A stretch of 64,000 bases of DNA from NCBI RefSeq assembly GCF_003309065.1, contig NZ_POAF01000006.1:186001-250000 (forward strand). The letters are read 5' to 3'. Positions 26,903 through 35,300 of the stretch are shown one piece after another. The position numbers and the translations under genes are program-made. The DNA comes from Glutamicibacter soli. Lineage in GTDB: Bacteria; Actinomycetota; Actinomycetes; Actinomycetales; Micrococcaceae. The notes beneath the pieces are model-generated. The model saw only the letters and a list, made by a program, of their open reading frames with translations. It had not been told where the DNA came from and ran no database searches. Numbering within the stretch: the first letter of the stretch is position 1; every line of letters begins with the position of its first letter.

Positions 26903-28429
26903 TTGGGCTATCCCAATCAGAATGCATCTGACCCTGGATCGGCCGACCATTCCCGCACTTCTCTTGGAAGCAGACCTGTTGTGTCACACGCTCCGGACCG
27001 CTTGAGCAAACAAAACTTCACCACGATTGCCGTGCTGATCGTCTCCAGCTTCGTTGTCATCCTCAATGAAACCATCATGAACGTGGCACTGCCCGTGCTG
27101 ATGGAGGAATTCAACGTCACCGCCGACGCCATCCAGTGGCTCGCCACGATCTTCATGCTGACCATGGCGGTGGTCATCCCGACCACCGGATTCCTGCTGC
27201 AGCGGCTGAGCACCCGCAAGGTCTTCGTGCTGGCCATCGGCCTGTTCACCCTGGGCACCGTGCTGGCCGCGGTCTCCCCGGGCTTCTCCGTGCTGCTGGT
27301 CGCCCGCGTCATCCAGGCCTGCGGCACCGCGATCATGATGCCGTTGCTGATGACCACGATCCTCGACCTGGTGCCGCCGGCACGCCGCGGGGTGCTGATG
27401 GGCAACGTGTCGATCGTGATCTCGGTGGCCCCTGCCATCGGCCCGACCCTGTCCGGCATCATCCTGCAGTACCTGTCCTGGCGGTTCATGTTCATCGTGA
27501 TCATCCCGATCGCCGTGGCGGCGCTGCTGATCGGCACCCCGCGCCTGTCCAACGAACCGGGCGACAACTCCGCGCCGCTGTCCATCCCGTCGCTGATCCT
27601 GGCCGTGCCGGGCTTCGGCGGCCTGGTCTACGGCCTGAGCGGCCTGTCGGCCGGCGTGACCCCGCTGGGCCTCGGGATCCTGGCGGTCTCGGTGCTGTGC
27701 CTGACCGCCTTTGTGCTGCTGCAGGTCAAGCTGCAGCACGGGGACAAGGCCCTGCTGGACCTGCGCTCGCTGACCTACCGCGACTTCACGCTGTCGCTGG
27801 CGCTGATGATGTGCGCGATGATCTCCCTGTTCGGCGTGATCATCCTGCTACCGCTGTTCTTCACGACGGTGCTGGGCATCGAGACGCTGACCACCGGCCT
27901 GATCATGCTGCCCGGCGGCCTGCTCATGGGCCTGCTGGCCCCGCTGGTCGGCAAGCTCTACGACAAGGTCGGCGCCCGCCCGCTGATCGTTCCGGGCTCC
28001 ATCATCCTGCTGGCGTCGCTGTTCGGCTACGCGCTGATCCTGAACGCCGCCACCCCGATCTGGCTGCTGGTTCTGCTGCACCTGGTCATGAGCCTGGGCC
28101 TGGCCTTCATCTTCACCCCGGCGTTCACCACCGCGCTGAACCCGCTGCCGCACCACCTGCACTCGCACGGCTCGGCGCTGCTCTCCACCCTGCAGCAGCT
28201 GGCCGGCGCCATGGGCACCGCGCTGATCGTCGGCGTGGTGGCCGCGTCCACCGCCTCGAAGATCGCCGCAGGCACGGACGTCGTCACCGCGACGGTTCAG
28301 GGCTTCAAGCCCGGCTTCCTGGTGGGCGCCGCGTGCAGCATCGGCATCCTGGTCATCGGGATCCTGCTGGGCGGCAAGAAGCAGGAGAGCCAGCAGCCTT
28401 CCGACCAGGCTCCGGTGGCATCCCACTAG
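26903..28429 (+). CDS. MFS drug transporter, DHA2 (14-TM) type
   Basis: A ~508-residue proton-driven efflux protein of the EmrB/QacA group. Motif D1-like LNETIMNVALPVLMEEFNV starts TM1, the A-loop is QRLSTRKVF, and motif C reads IVISVAPAIGPTLSGIILQ, the antiporter signature. It has about 14 TM segments. The start is uncertain: TTG 26903 gives a polar 30-residue tail, GTG 26981 (GGAAG upstream) gives a start nearer TM1. Substrate not predictable. Ends in a rho-independent terminator. Confidence 0.9.
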   Translation: MGYPNQNASDPGSADHSRTSLGSRPVVSHAPDRLSKQNFTTIAVLIVSSFVVILNETIMNVALPVLMEEFNVTADAIQWLATIFMLTMAVVIPTTGFLLQRLSTRKVFVLAIGLFTLGTVLAAVSPGFSVLLVARVIQACGTAIMMPLLMTTILDLVPPARRGVLMGNVSIVISVAPAIGPTLSGIILQYLSWRFMFIVIIPIAVAALLIGTPRLSNEPGDNSAPLSIPSLILAVPGFGGLVYGLSGLSAGVTPLGLGILAVSVLCLTAFVLLQVKLQHGDKALLDLRSLTYRDFTLSLALMMCAMISLFGVIILLPLFFTTVLGIETLTTGLIMLPGGLLMGLLAPLVGKLYDKVGARPLIVPGSIILLASLFGYALILNAATPIWLLVLLHLVMSLGLAFIFTPAFTTALNPLPHHLHSHGSALLSTLQQLAGAMGTALIVGVVAASTASKIAAGTDVVTATVQGFKPGFLVGAACSIGILVIGILLGGKKQESQQPSDQAPVASH

Positions 28430-28460
28430 CCAGAGCGGAATTCTTCGGCTTTGCCGCGCA

Positions 28461-28489
28461 GCCCGGCACCCTCGTGGTGCCGGGCTTTT
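28461..28489 (+). terminator. rho-independent terminator after the MFS gene
   Basis: GCCCGGCACC-CTCGT-GGTGCCGGGC followed by TTTT, a perfect 10-bp stem 32 bp past the stop codon. Confidence 0.92.
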
Positions 28490-28588
28490 GCGTGCGCGCG
28501 GGCTCCCGGGCACCGGGATCCGGATCTTCACCTTTGTCCATGCGGGCGATAGGCTGACCGGAGATTCACGACTATCGAAGGGGTTTGC

Positions 28589-29365
28589 ATGCAGCTACGG
28601 GATTCGGTCGCGCTGGTGACCGGCGGACTGTCCGGGTTGGGACGGGCCACGGCCCAGAAACTGGCTGCGCAGGCCAAGCACGTGGTGGTGCTGGACCTGC
28701 CGCGCGAGGACGGGGATGAAATCGCCGCGGCGATCGGCGCGAACGTGCGCTACGTCCCGGCGGACGTCACCAGTTCCGAGGAAGTGGCCGACGTGATGGA
28801 GCGCGTGCGCGAGCTGGGCCAGCTGCGGGTGCTGGTGAACTGCGCAGGGGTGGCAACCCCGGGCAAGGTGCTGGGACGCGAGGGCGTGCTGCCGCTGGAG
28901 AAGTTCGCCAAGGTGCTCCAGATCAATGTCAACGGCACGTTCAACGTGATCCGCCTGGGTGCCGAGCTGATGGCGCACAGCGAGTCGCTCATCGATGCGC
29001 AGGGCACCGCCGAGCGCGGGGTCATCATCAACACCGCCTCCGTGGCGGCCTTCGACGGGCAGATCGGGCAGCCGGCCTACGCCGCCTCCAAGGGCGCTGT
29101 GGCGGCGATGACGCTGCCGCTGGCCCGTGAGCTGGCGCAGCACCAGATCCGCGTCATGACCATCGCCCCGGGCATCTTCCAGACGCCGATGCTGGCAGGG
29201 CTGCCGCAGGCGGCGCAGGATTCGCTCGGCGCGCAGGTGCCACACCCCTCGCGGTTGGGCCGCCCGGAGGAGTACGCGGCCTTGGTGGAGCACATCGTGG
29301 CCAACCCGATGCTCAACGGGGAGACGATCCGTTTGGACGGCGCCATCCGCATGGCGCCGCGCTGA
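28589..29365 (+). CDS. SDR oxidoreductase, 3-hydroxyacyl-CoA dehydrogenase type II-like
   Basis: A 258-residue classical SDR. It has the cofactor loop [15 protein letters not shown], the D-V-T and NCAG motifs, and the catalytic S-x12-Y-x3-K in [21 protein letters not shown]. The acidic residue after beta 2 (VVVLDLPRE) predicts NAD+. The overall pattern, including [17 protein letters not shown] and [15 protein letters not shown], is that of HSD10/type II 3-hydroxyacyl-CoA dehydrogenases acting on short or branched acyl-CoAs. No beta-oxidation genes adjoin it. A GAAGGGG site precedes the ATG. Confidence 0.87.
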   Translation: MQLRDSVALVTGGLSGLGRATAQKLAAQAKHVVVLDLPREDGDEIAAAIGANVRYVPADVTSSEEVADVMERVRELGQLRVLVNCAGVATPGKVLGREGVLPLEKFAKVLQINVNGTFNVIRLGAELMAHSESLIDAQGTAERGVIINTASVAAFDGQIGQPAYAASKGAVAAMTLPLARELAQHQIRVMTIAPGIFQTPMLAGLPQAAQDSLGAQVPHPSRLGRPEEYAALVEHIVANPMLNGETIRLDGAIRMAPR

Positions 29366-29374
29366 ACCCGCGGC

Positions 29375-29417
29375 GCAGGCGGGCCGGACTCAGAAATCCA
29401 GGGTCCGGCCCGCCTGC
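29375..29417. terminator. bidirectional terminator overlapping the 3' end of the next gene
   Basis: GCAGGCGGGCCGGAC (29375-29389) pairs perfectly with GTCCGGCCCGCCTGC (29403-29417), a 15-bp stem. The right arm is coding sequence for the last residues of the leftward membrane-protein gene, whose stop lies in the loop. Confidence 0.85.
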
Positions 29418-30289
29418 ACCCGGTGCTCGGCGTGGCTGATCTGGAACCGCCGGTTCTCCGCGCAGACGAACACCACGATCGCCAGGAACACCCACAGCAC
29501 GCAGGCCCACAGCGGGGTGGCGCCCAGCATCCAGCCCTGGGCCGCGGCAGCGGCCAGCGCCAGGCCGAACCCGCTGGCGAAGGCATGCCTGCCGCGTTCG
29601 GAGTGGGCGAACACCGCCGCCGGCACCGCGGCGGCCACCGCGACCAGCGACACCGCCAGCGCATGGCCCGGCTCGTTCCAGCCGGCGGCTGCGAACACCA
29701 GCTGCAGCGTGTAGACCAGGGCGAATCCGGCGAAGAAGCCCAGCGGCATGTCCGTGGCGATACGCTCGGTCCGGTTGCGGGCGGTATTCAGGTTCAGCTG
29801 GTGCACCCCGTACAGCGCGATCCCGGCGGCCGCCGCGGAGACCGCCGCGGCGGTCCAGGGCAGGAACCCGGAGGCGAGCGTCAGCGCGCAGCTCAGCAGG
29901 GCCGCGGCGCTCAGCGCATGGATGCCGGCGGCGCGCTGCCGGCGCGAGGAGAGCTGGGCGGGCAGGGCGCTGAAGGCGGCGCTGGCGATCAGCGCGATCC
30001 CGATGACCGGCCAGATCACCGCATGCACCAGCCCGGTATCCAGCAGGCTGGCCTGGCTGCGGGCATCCATCCCGGCGCCGAAGGCCAGCGAGGTGGCCAG
30101 CAGCAGCACCCCGGACAGGGCGAACAGCCCGGCGCGGACCTTGTCGAAGACTTCCACCGCGGGATTGGGCCGCAGGTCAGGGGCCGTATAGGGCAGCTCG
30201 AACGCAGGCCTGCGCGTGGACTCGGCGATGGCCCGCTGGGCGGAGCCCACCAGGGTGCGCAGCTGCATATTGGGCTGTGGCTCGGCCAT
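29390..30289 (-). CDS. hypothetical membrane protein
   Basis: A 299-residue protein of unknown function. After a ~60-residue cytosolic N-terminus (MAEPQPNMQLRTLVGSAQRA) it has about eight hydrophobic Ala/Leu-rich segments and a short polar tail ending AGRTLDF. No transporter or enzyme motif is recognised. ATG 30289 is preferred (GAAGGATGG upstream); the frame stays open further out but that sequence looks non-coding. It is a single gene between terminators. Confidence 0.75.
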   Translation of the reverse strand: MAEPQPNMQLRTLVGSAQRAIAESTRRPAFELPYTAPDLRPNPAVEVFDKVRAGLFALSGVLLLATSLAFGAGMDARSQASLLDTGLVHAVIWPVIGIALIASAAFSALPAQLSSRRQRAAGIHALSAAALLSCALTLASGFLPWTAAAVSAAAAGIALYGVHQLNLNTARNRTERIATDMPLGFFAGFALVYTLQLVFAAAGWNEPGHALAVSLVAVAAAVPAAVFAHSERGRHAFASGFGLALAAAAAQGWMLGATPLWACVLWVFLAIVVFVCAENRRFQISHAEHRVQAGRTLDF

Positions 30290-30365
30290 GGCATACCATC
30301 CTTCGTCGGGCCCGTGCAGGGGTGTGCAACAGCCTAGGGTAAATATGCCGAGGTGAGAAGAGGCG

Positions 30366-31379
30366 CTAGGCGGCCGGGGCTTCGCGCAGGCTCTGCGCGG
30401 AACTGAAGCTGCGCGCGGCGCCGGTGATCGGGTCGGTGAAGGAAATGGTGTGCGCCAGCAGCTGCAGCGGGCGGTCGTAGTCGTCCGGCGCCAGGTCCCA
30501 CAGCCGCGGGTAGAAGGCATCGTTGACGATGCCCAGGCCCAGCGAGGCGAGGTGGATGCGCAGCTGGTGGGTTTTGCCCGAATGCGGCTCCAGATCCATC
30601 AGCGCCACCTCGGTGCCCGCGTGGAATCCGGCGCTGCGGCCGATGGCCTCCACGCTGATCAGCGTCTGCGCGTTGGGCTCGCCGTCCTCGACGATCGAGC
30701 GCAGCTGGCCCTTCACCTTGGACATGCGGTTCTCGTAGGTCATCGGCATGCCAGCCAGCAGGGCGCGCAGTTCTTCGCTGGTGCGTTGCTGGCTGTGCTC
30801 CCCATTGGCCTGCAGCACCACGCCGGTCTCCAGCCCGTCGCCGGGGGCCAGCGCGACCACCGCCTTGTAGCGTTTGGCGATCTCGCGGCGCTCGAAGAGC
30901 ATCTGGTAGGCGCCGCGGGTTTCCGGGTTGACGGCGAAGAGGATCACCCCGGCGGTGGCCCGGTCCAGCCGGTGCATCGGCACCAGATCGTCGATGCCGG
31001 TCTGGTTGCGCAGCCGCACCAGGACGGATTCCTGGATGAACTTGCCGCCCGGAGTGGTGGGCAGGAAGTGCGGTTTGTCCACCACCAGCAGGTGCTCGTC
31101 CTGGTGGAGGATCTTGGCTTCGAAGGGGATCGGGGTCTCCACCGGCAGCGAGCGGTAGTACCAGATGAACTCGTGCTCGCCCATAGGCGTCTGCCGGTCC
31201 AGCTTCACCCCGCCGATTCCCACGATCTCGCCGTCATCGAAGCGGCGCAGGATGCCCTCGGGGTCCACATGCCCGAACCGTTCGAGCAGATACTGGGCCA
31301 CCGTGTCCCATGGACCGGTGCGCGGCAGGTGCAGACGGGTGGCGTTGACGCCGTTGCGGACGGGGAGCGGAGATGCCAT
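30366..31379 (-). CDS. RluA-family pseudouridine synthase
   Basis: A 337-residue RNA-modifying enzyme. The catalytic motif is VPMHRLDRATAGVILFA with the essential Asp in HRLD-R; KTHQLRIHLASLGLGIVND is the second family signature. It isomerises uridine to pseudouridine in rRNA or tRNA; the exact target cannot be named. ATG 31379 has GGGAG eight bp upstream; ATG 31385 is an alternative. It lies 47 bp behind nei2 in a run of leftward genes with lhr, so they are probably co-transcribed. Confidence 0.88.
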   Translation of the reverse strand: MASPLPVRNGVNATRLHLPRTGPWDTVAQYLLERFGHVDPEGILRRFDDGEIVGIGGVKLDRQTPMGEHEFIWYYRSLPVETPIPFEAKILHQDEHLLVVDKPHFLPTTPGGKFIQESVLVRLRNQTGIDDLVPMHRLDRATAGVILFAVNPETRGAYQMLFERREIAKRYKAVVALAPGDGLETGVVLQANGEHSQQRTSEELRALLAGMPMTYENRMSKVKGQLRSIVEDGEPNAQTLISVEAIGRSAGFHAGTEVALMDLEPHSGKTHQLRIHLASLGLGIVNDAFYPRLWDLAPDDYDRPLQLLAHTISFTDPITGAARSFSSAQSLREAPAA

Positions 31380-31426
31380 GGCCATGGCTCCCATTCTTTC
31401 ATCTTTGCCCCGGGCCGTTGTCCTCA

Positions 31427-32254
31427 TCAGTGCGCAGCCGGCTGGCAGGAAGGGCAGAAGTAGCAGTCTCGCTCCAGGCCCGAATCCTCGGCCGCGATCT
31501 TCAGCAGCTGGATCTTCGCGCCGCAGCGCAGGCAGGGCTTGCCGGCGCGCCCGTACACCCAATAGGGCTCGCGGGTCCGGGCCAGGCCGGTGGTCACCCT
31601 GCGCGGCCGGTCCTTGTTGACTTCCAGCAGGCGCTGCGACATCTCGATGACCTTCCCGAGGTCCACGACCTGTCCCACGGGCGTGAGTGGGTGCAGCCGG
31701 GTGAGGAACAGGACCTCGCAGCGGTAGATGTTGCCCACCCCCGCCATCAGCCGCTGGTCCAGCAGCGCCTCGCCGATCCCGCGGTGCGGCTGCGCCCGGA
31801 AATTCGCGGCCGCCGCCTGCGCGTCCCAGCCGGGCCCCAGCAGGTCCGGGCCCAGATGCCCGACCAGCTGCGCTTCCTCGGCAGTGGGCACGAGCTTGAC
31901 CTGGGCGATGTCGAAGCCGACCGCCACGACGCCGTCGCAGGCGAGCACCACGCGTGCGGTGTGCGCCGGACGCTTGAAGCGGGCTCCCGGACCGTAGAGA
32001 TCCCACCGCCCCTCCATGAGCAGGTGCGAATGCAGGGTCAGCGGCGGCTGGTTGAAGGCAGGTTCCGCCGTGGCGGGAGGCTGCAGCCGCATGAGCAGGT
32101 GCTTGCCGCGCGGGAGGACCTCGGACACCGTGTAGCCGGCCAGGTCCACCGTGGACAGTGCCGGGACCCGGAAGTCCGAACGCAGGATGCTCTTCCCGGC
32201 CAGCGCATGGTGCAGCCTTGCGGTGGCCCGGTAAACGGAATCGCCTTCCGGCAT
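31427..32254 (-). CDS. Fpg/Nei-family DNA glycosylase (endonuclease VIII, Nei2-like)
   Basis: A 275-residue base-excision enzyme. The catalytic N-terminus is M-P-E-G-D-S (Pro2 nucleophile, Glu3), LPRGKHLLMRL carries the conserved Lys, and a C-terminal CxxC-x16-CxxC zinc finger (CLRCGAKI and CYFCPSCQ) is intact. The P-E-G-D start places it with Nei rather than Fpg. It removes oxidised pyrimidines and cleaves the AP site. It follows lhr by 54 bp; the same pairing occurs in mycobacteria (lhr with nei), which supports a shared repair role. Confidence 0.92.
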   Translation of the reverse strand: MPEGDSVYRATARLHHALAGKSILRSDFRVPALSTVDLAGYTVSEVLPRGKHLLMRLQPPATAEPAFNQPPLTLHSHLLMEGRWDLYGPGARFKRPAHTARVVLACDGVVAVGFDIAQVKLVPTAEEAQLVGHLGPDLLGPGWDAQAAAANFRAQPHRGIGEALLDQRLMAGVGNIYRCEVLFLTRLHPLTPVGQVVDLGKVIEMSQRLLEVNKDRPRRVTTGLARTREPYWVYGRAGKPCLRCGAKIQLLKIAAEDSGLERDCYFCPSCQPAAH

Positions 32255-32308
32255 GGTGCATCTCCTTTGCTGCTGCCAGCCGCCGCGTACAGCGCGCTGG
32301 TGTCCAGG

Positions 32309-35300
32309 CTACCGCCGGAAGCGGATGCCCTGCGGGGTCGAGTAGAAACCGGCGCCCAGCAGGGCGGCGGCCGCCGGGTGCTCCTGCACAGGTTCGCCGT
32401 TGACCGTGGCGATGGCGATCTTGTCCACCCCGGCACGGCGCAGCGCCGCAACCAGCCTGGCCGCCAGCAGCGCCCAGGCCTGCTCTCCGGGTTCGCCAAA
32501 GGCCAGCACGGTGCGTCCGCCGCGTTCGAGGTACAGCACCAGCTCGCCGTCCAGCATGCCCACGATCGCCCCGGCCTTGCGCCCGGGACGGTGCCCGGTC
32601 TGCGTGGCGGGCCACGGCAGCGCCGCGCCATAGGGGTTGGCCGGGTCGGTGGCGGCCAGCACCACTGCTTCGGGCTGGCGGCGCGGGTCCTCGGGCAGCA
32701 CGAAGCCGCGCAGCCGGTCAATGGTGTTCGAGGTGGAGAACTGCGCGGCGCCCAGCTTCTCGATGAAGTAGCCACGGCGCGCATGCCCGGCCTCCTCCAG
32801 CTTGGACAGCACCCGGTAAAGCTGTCCGAAGCCCCCCGGCACCGCCTCGGCGGCCACCGAGCCGCGGGTCAGCACCCCGTAGCGCTCGAGCATGATTTCC
32901 GCGGTGGCGTGCGCGGCGATGGTGGGGTCGCGCACCGGCTCGGGCAGCAGCGCCCAGCGCGCCGAACCGCGGGTGCTGCGCGCATGCACCACGCCCTGCT
33001 CGCGGGCCATGCGGCTGAGTCCGGACAGCCGGTTCAGCCGGGCGGCGCGGGCGCGCGGCGCGGGCTTGGCGATCTTGTGCGCGGTGCTGCCCCCGGCCAG
33101 GTAGCCGCGCACCGGCGCCAGGGTGTCAGGGGAGATGAACCCGGCCCAGAACAACTGCCAGCAAGCCTCGGTGATCTCCTGCTCGCTGGGCGGGCGCCCC
33201 TCGCCGGGGTGGATGCGCGCGGCGATCTCCTGCACGAAGTACGCGCCGGTCGGGTCGAAGGATTCAAGCACCCGGCGGGCCAGCGCATCCAGCGGCGCGG
33301 GGTCCGGGATCGGCAGGCTCAGCGGGGCATGCTCGGCGGTATGCAGCGAGAGCCAGCCGTCCTTGCCCCCGGCCGCGCCGGCGCCGCAGATGAGCACGTC
33401 CCCGGCGCTGGTCAGCTCGTCCAGCCAGGCGCTCTGGTAGCCGGGCAGCCGGGCAGGCAGCACAAAGGACTCCAGCGCGGAGGCGGGCAGCTCGACGCCT
33501 GCCAGCTGCATCGCCACCTCGTAGACTCCGTCGCTGCCCTCCAGCCGGGAGCCGACCTGCTGCCAGGCCGGCAGGAAACGCGCGAAAGCCAGCTGGTCCA
33601 CCGGCTCCACCTCGGCGCGCAGGGCGGCCAGCGAGCGGGTGCGGATGGTGCGCAGCACCTGCACGTCGCAGTACTCGTCCCCGCTGACGCCCTCGGGAAT
33701 CAGCTCCACCGGGCGGAAGGCTCCCAGCGAGAGCCGCCCGGCGGCGGTCATGGCATCCAGCACCGGACGCAGCACCGCCACGCCCAGGCCCAGCACCCCG
33801 GAGATCTCGGTGAGCGTGAACGGGGCGTGGGTGCGGGCATAGCGCGAAACCAGGTCCTCGACGGGCTGGGCCGCGGGCTCCAGGAAGGCGGCGGGGATGC
33901 CGGTGGGCAGCGGGGTGCCCAGTGCGTCGCGCAGCTTGGCCGCGTCCTCGATTCCCGCGTAGGCCAGCTGCCCGCCGATCCGCAGGGTGAACGCACGCCG
34001 GGTGGCCACCAGCGATTCGGCGTGCGCGCGGGCCGCCGCCTCGGCCAGCGGGGCCTGCTCGTCGGCAGGATCACGCAGGCGTTCAGCCAGCTGAGCGGCG
34101 GTCAGGGGGCCCAGCAGCCGCAGCAGGTCCGCGGCCCCCTCCATGCCGGCCAGCCGGCGCTTGGGGGCCAGGTACTGCAGCTGCTGCGCCAGCTCGGCGA
34201 TGACCTGCGGATCCAGGATCTCGCGCACGTCGTTGCGGCCCAGCAGCTCGCCCAGCAGCACCGGGTCCAGGCTCAGCGCCGCGGCCCGGCGTTCGGCCAG
34301 CGGAGCGTCGGATTCGTAGAGGAACTGCGCCACATAGCCGAAGAGCAGCGACTGCGCGAAGGGCGAAGGCAGCTCGGTGGTGACCTCCACCAGCCGGATG
34401 GCGCGCGAAGAGACCTGGGACAGGATCCGGGTCAGCGCTGGCAGGTCGTACACGTCGTTCAGGCATTCGCGTACGGTTTCCAGGATGATCGGGAAATCCG
34501 GGTAGTTGCGGGCCACGTCCAGCAGCTGGCTGGCGCGCTGGCGCTGCTGCCACAGCGGGGTGCGCTTGGTCGGGTTGATGCGCGGCAGCAGCAGCGCCCG
34601 GGCGGCGCATTCGCGGAAGCGCGCGGCGAACAGCGCCGAATTGGCCACCTGCCCGGTGACCAGATCCACGATCTCGTCGGACTCGAACGCGAACAGCTCG
34701 GCCCCGGGCGGCTCGTCGTCCATGGCGGGGATGCGCAGCACGATCCCGTCATCGGCGGCCATCGCGGAGGCGTCCAGCCCCCAGCGTTCACGCACCCGCG
34801 CACCGACTGCCAACGCCCACGGGGCGTGCACCGCCAGCCCGAAGGGCGAATGCAGGATCACCCGCCAGTCGCCCAGCTCGTCGTGGAAGCGCTCCACCAC
34901 GAAGGTCTGGTGGTTGGGGACCTGCCCGGTGGCCTCGCGCTGCTCGCCCAGGTAGTTCAGCAGGTTCTGCGCGGCGAAGGCATCCAGTCCTCCTGCGCCC
35001 AGCTCTTCGGCGGCCTCGGAGCGTTCGCGGGCCAGCAGGCCGGTGGTGAATTCGCCCAACGCCGCGCCCAGCTCCACCGGGCGGCCCAGCCCGTCGCCGT
35101 GCCAGAAGGGCAGCTTGCCGGGCTGGCCGAAGGCGGGGGTGACCAGCACCCGGTCGTGGGTGATGTCCTCGATGCGCCAACTGGTGGCGCCCAGGGCGAA
35201 CACGTCGCCCACCCGGGACTCGTAGACCATTTCCTCGTCCAGCTCGCCCACGCGTTTGGGCGCCTTGTCGTCCTCGGATCCGGCCAGGAACACGCCGAAC

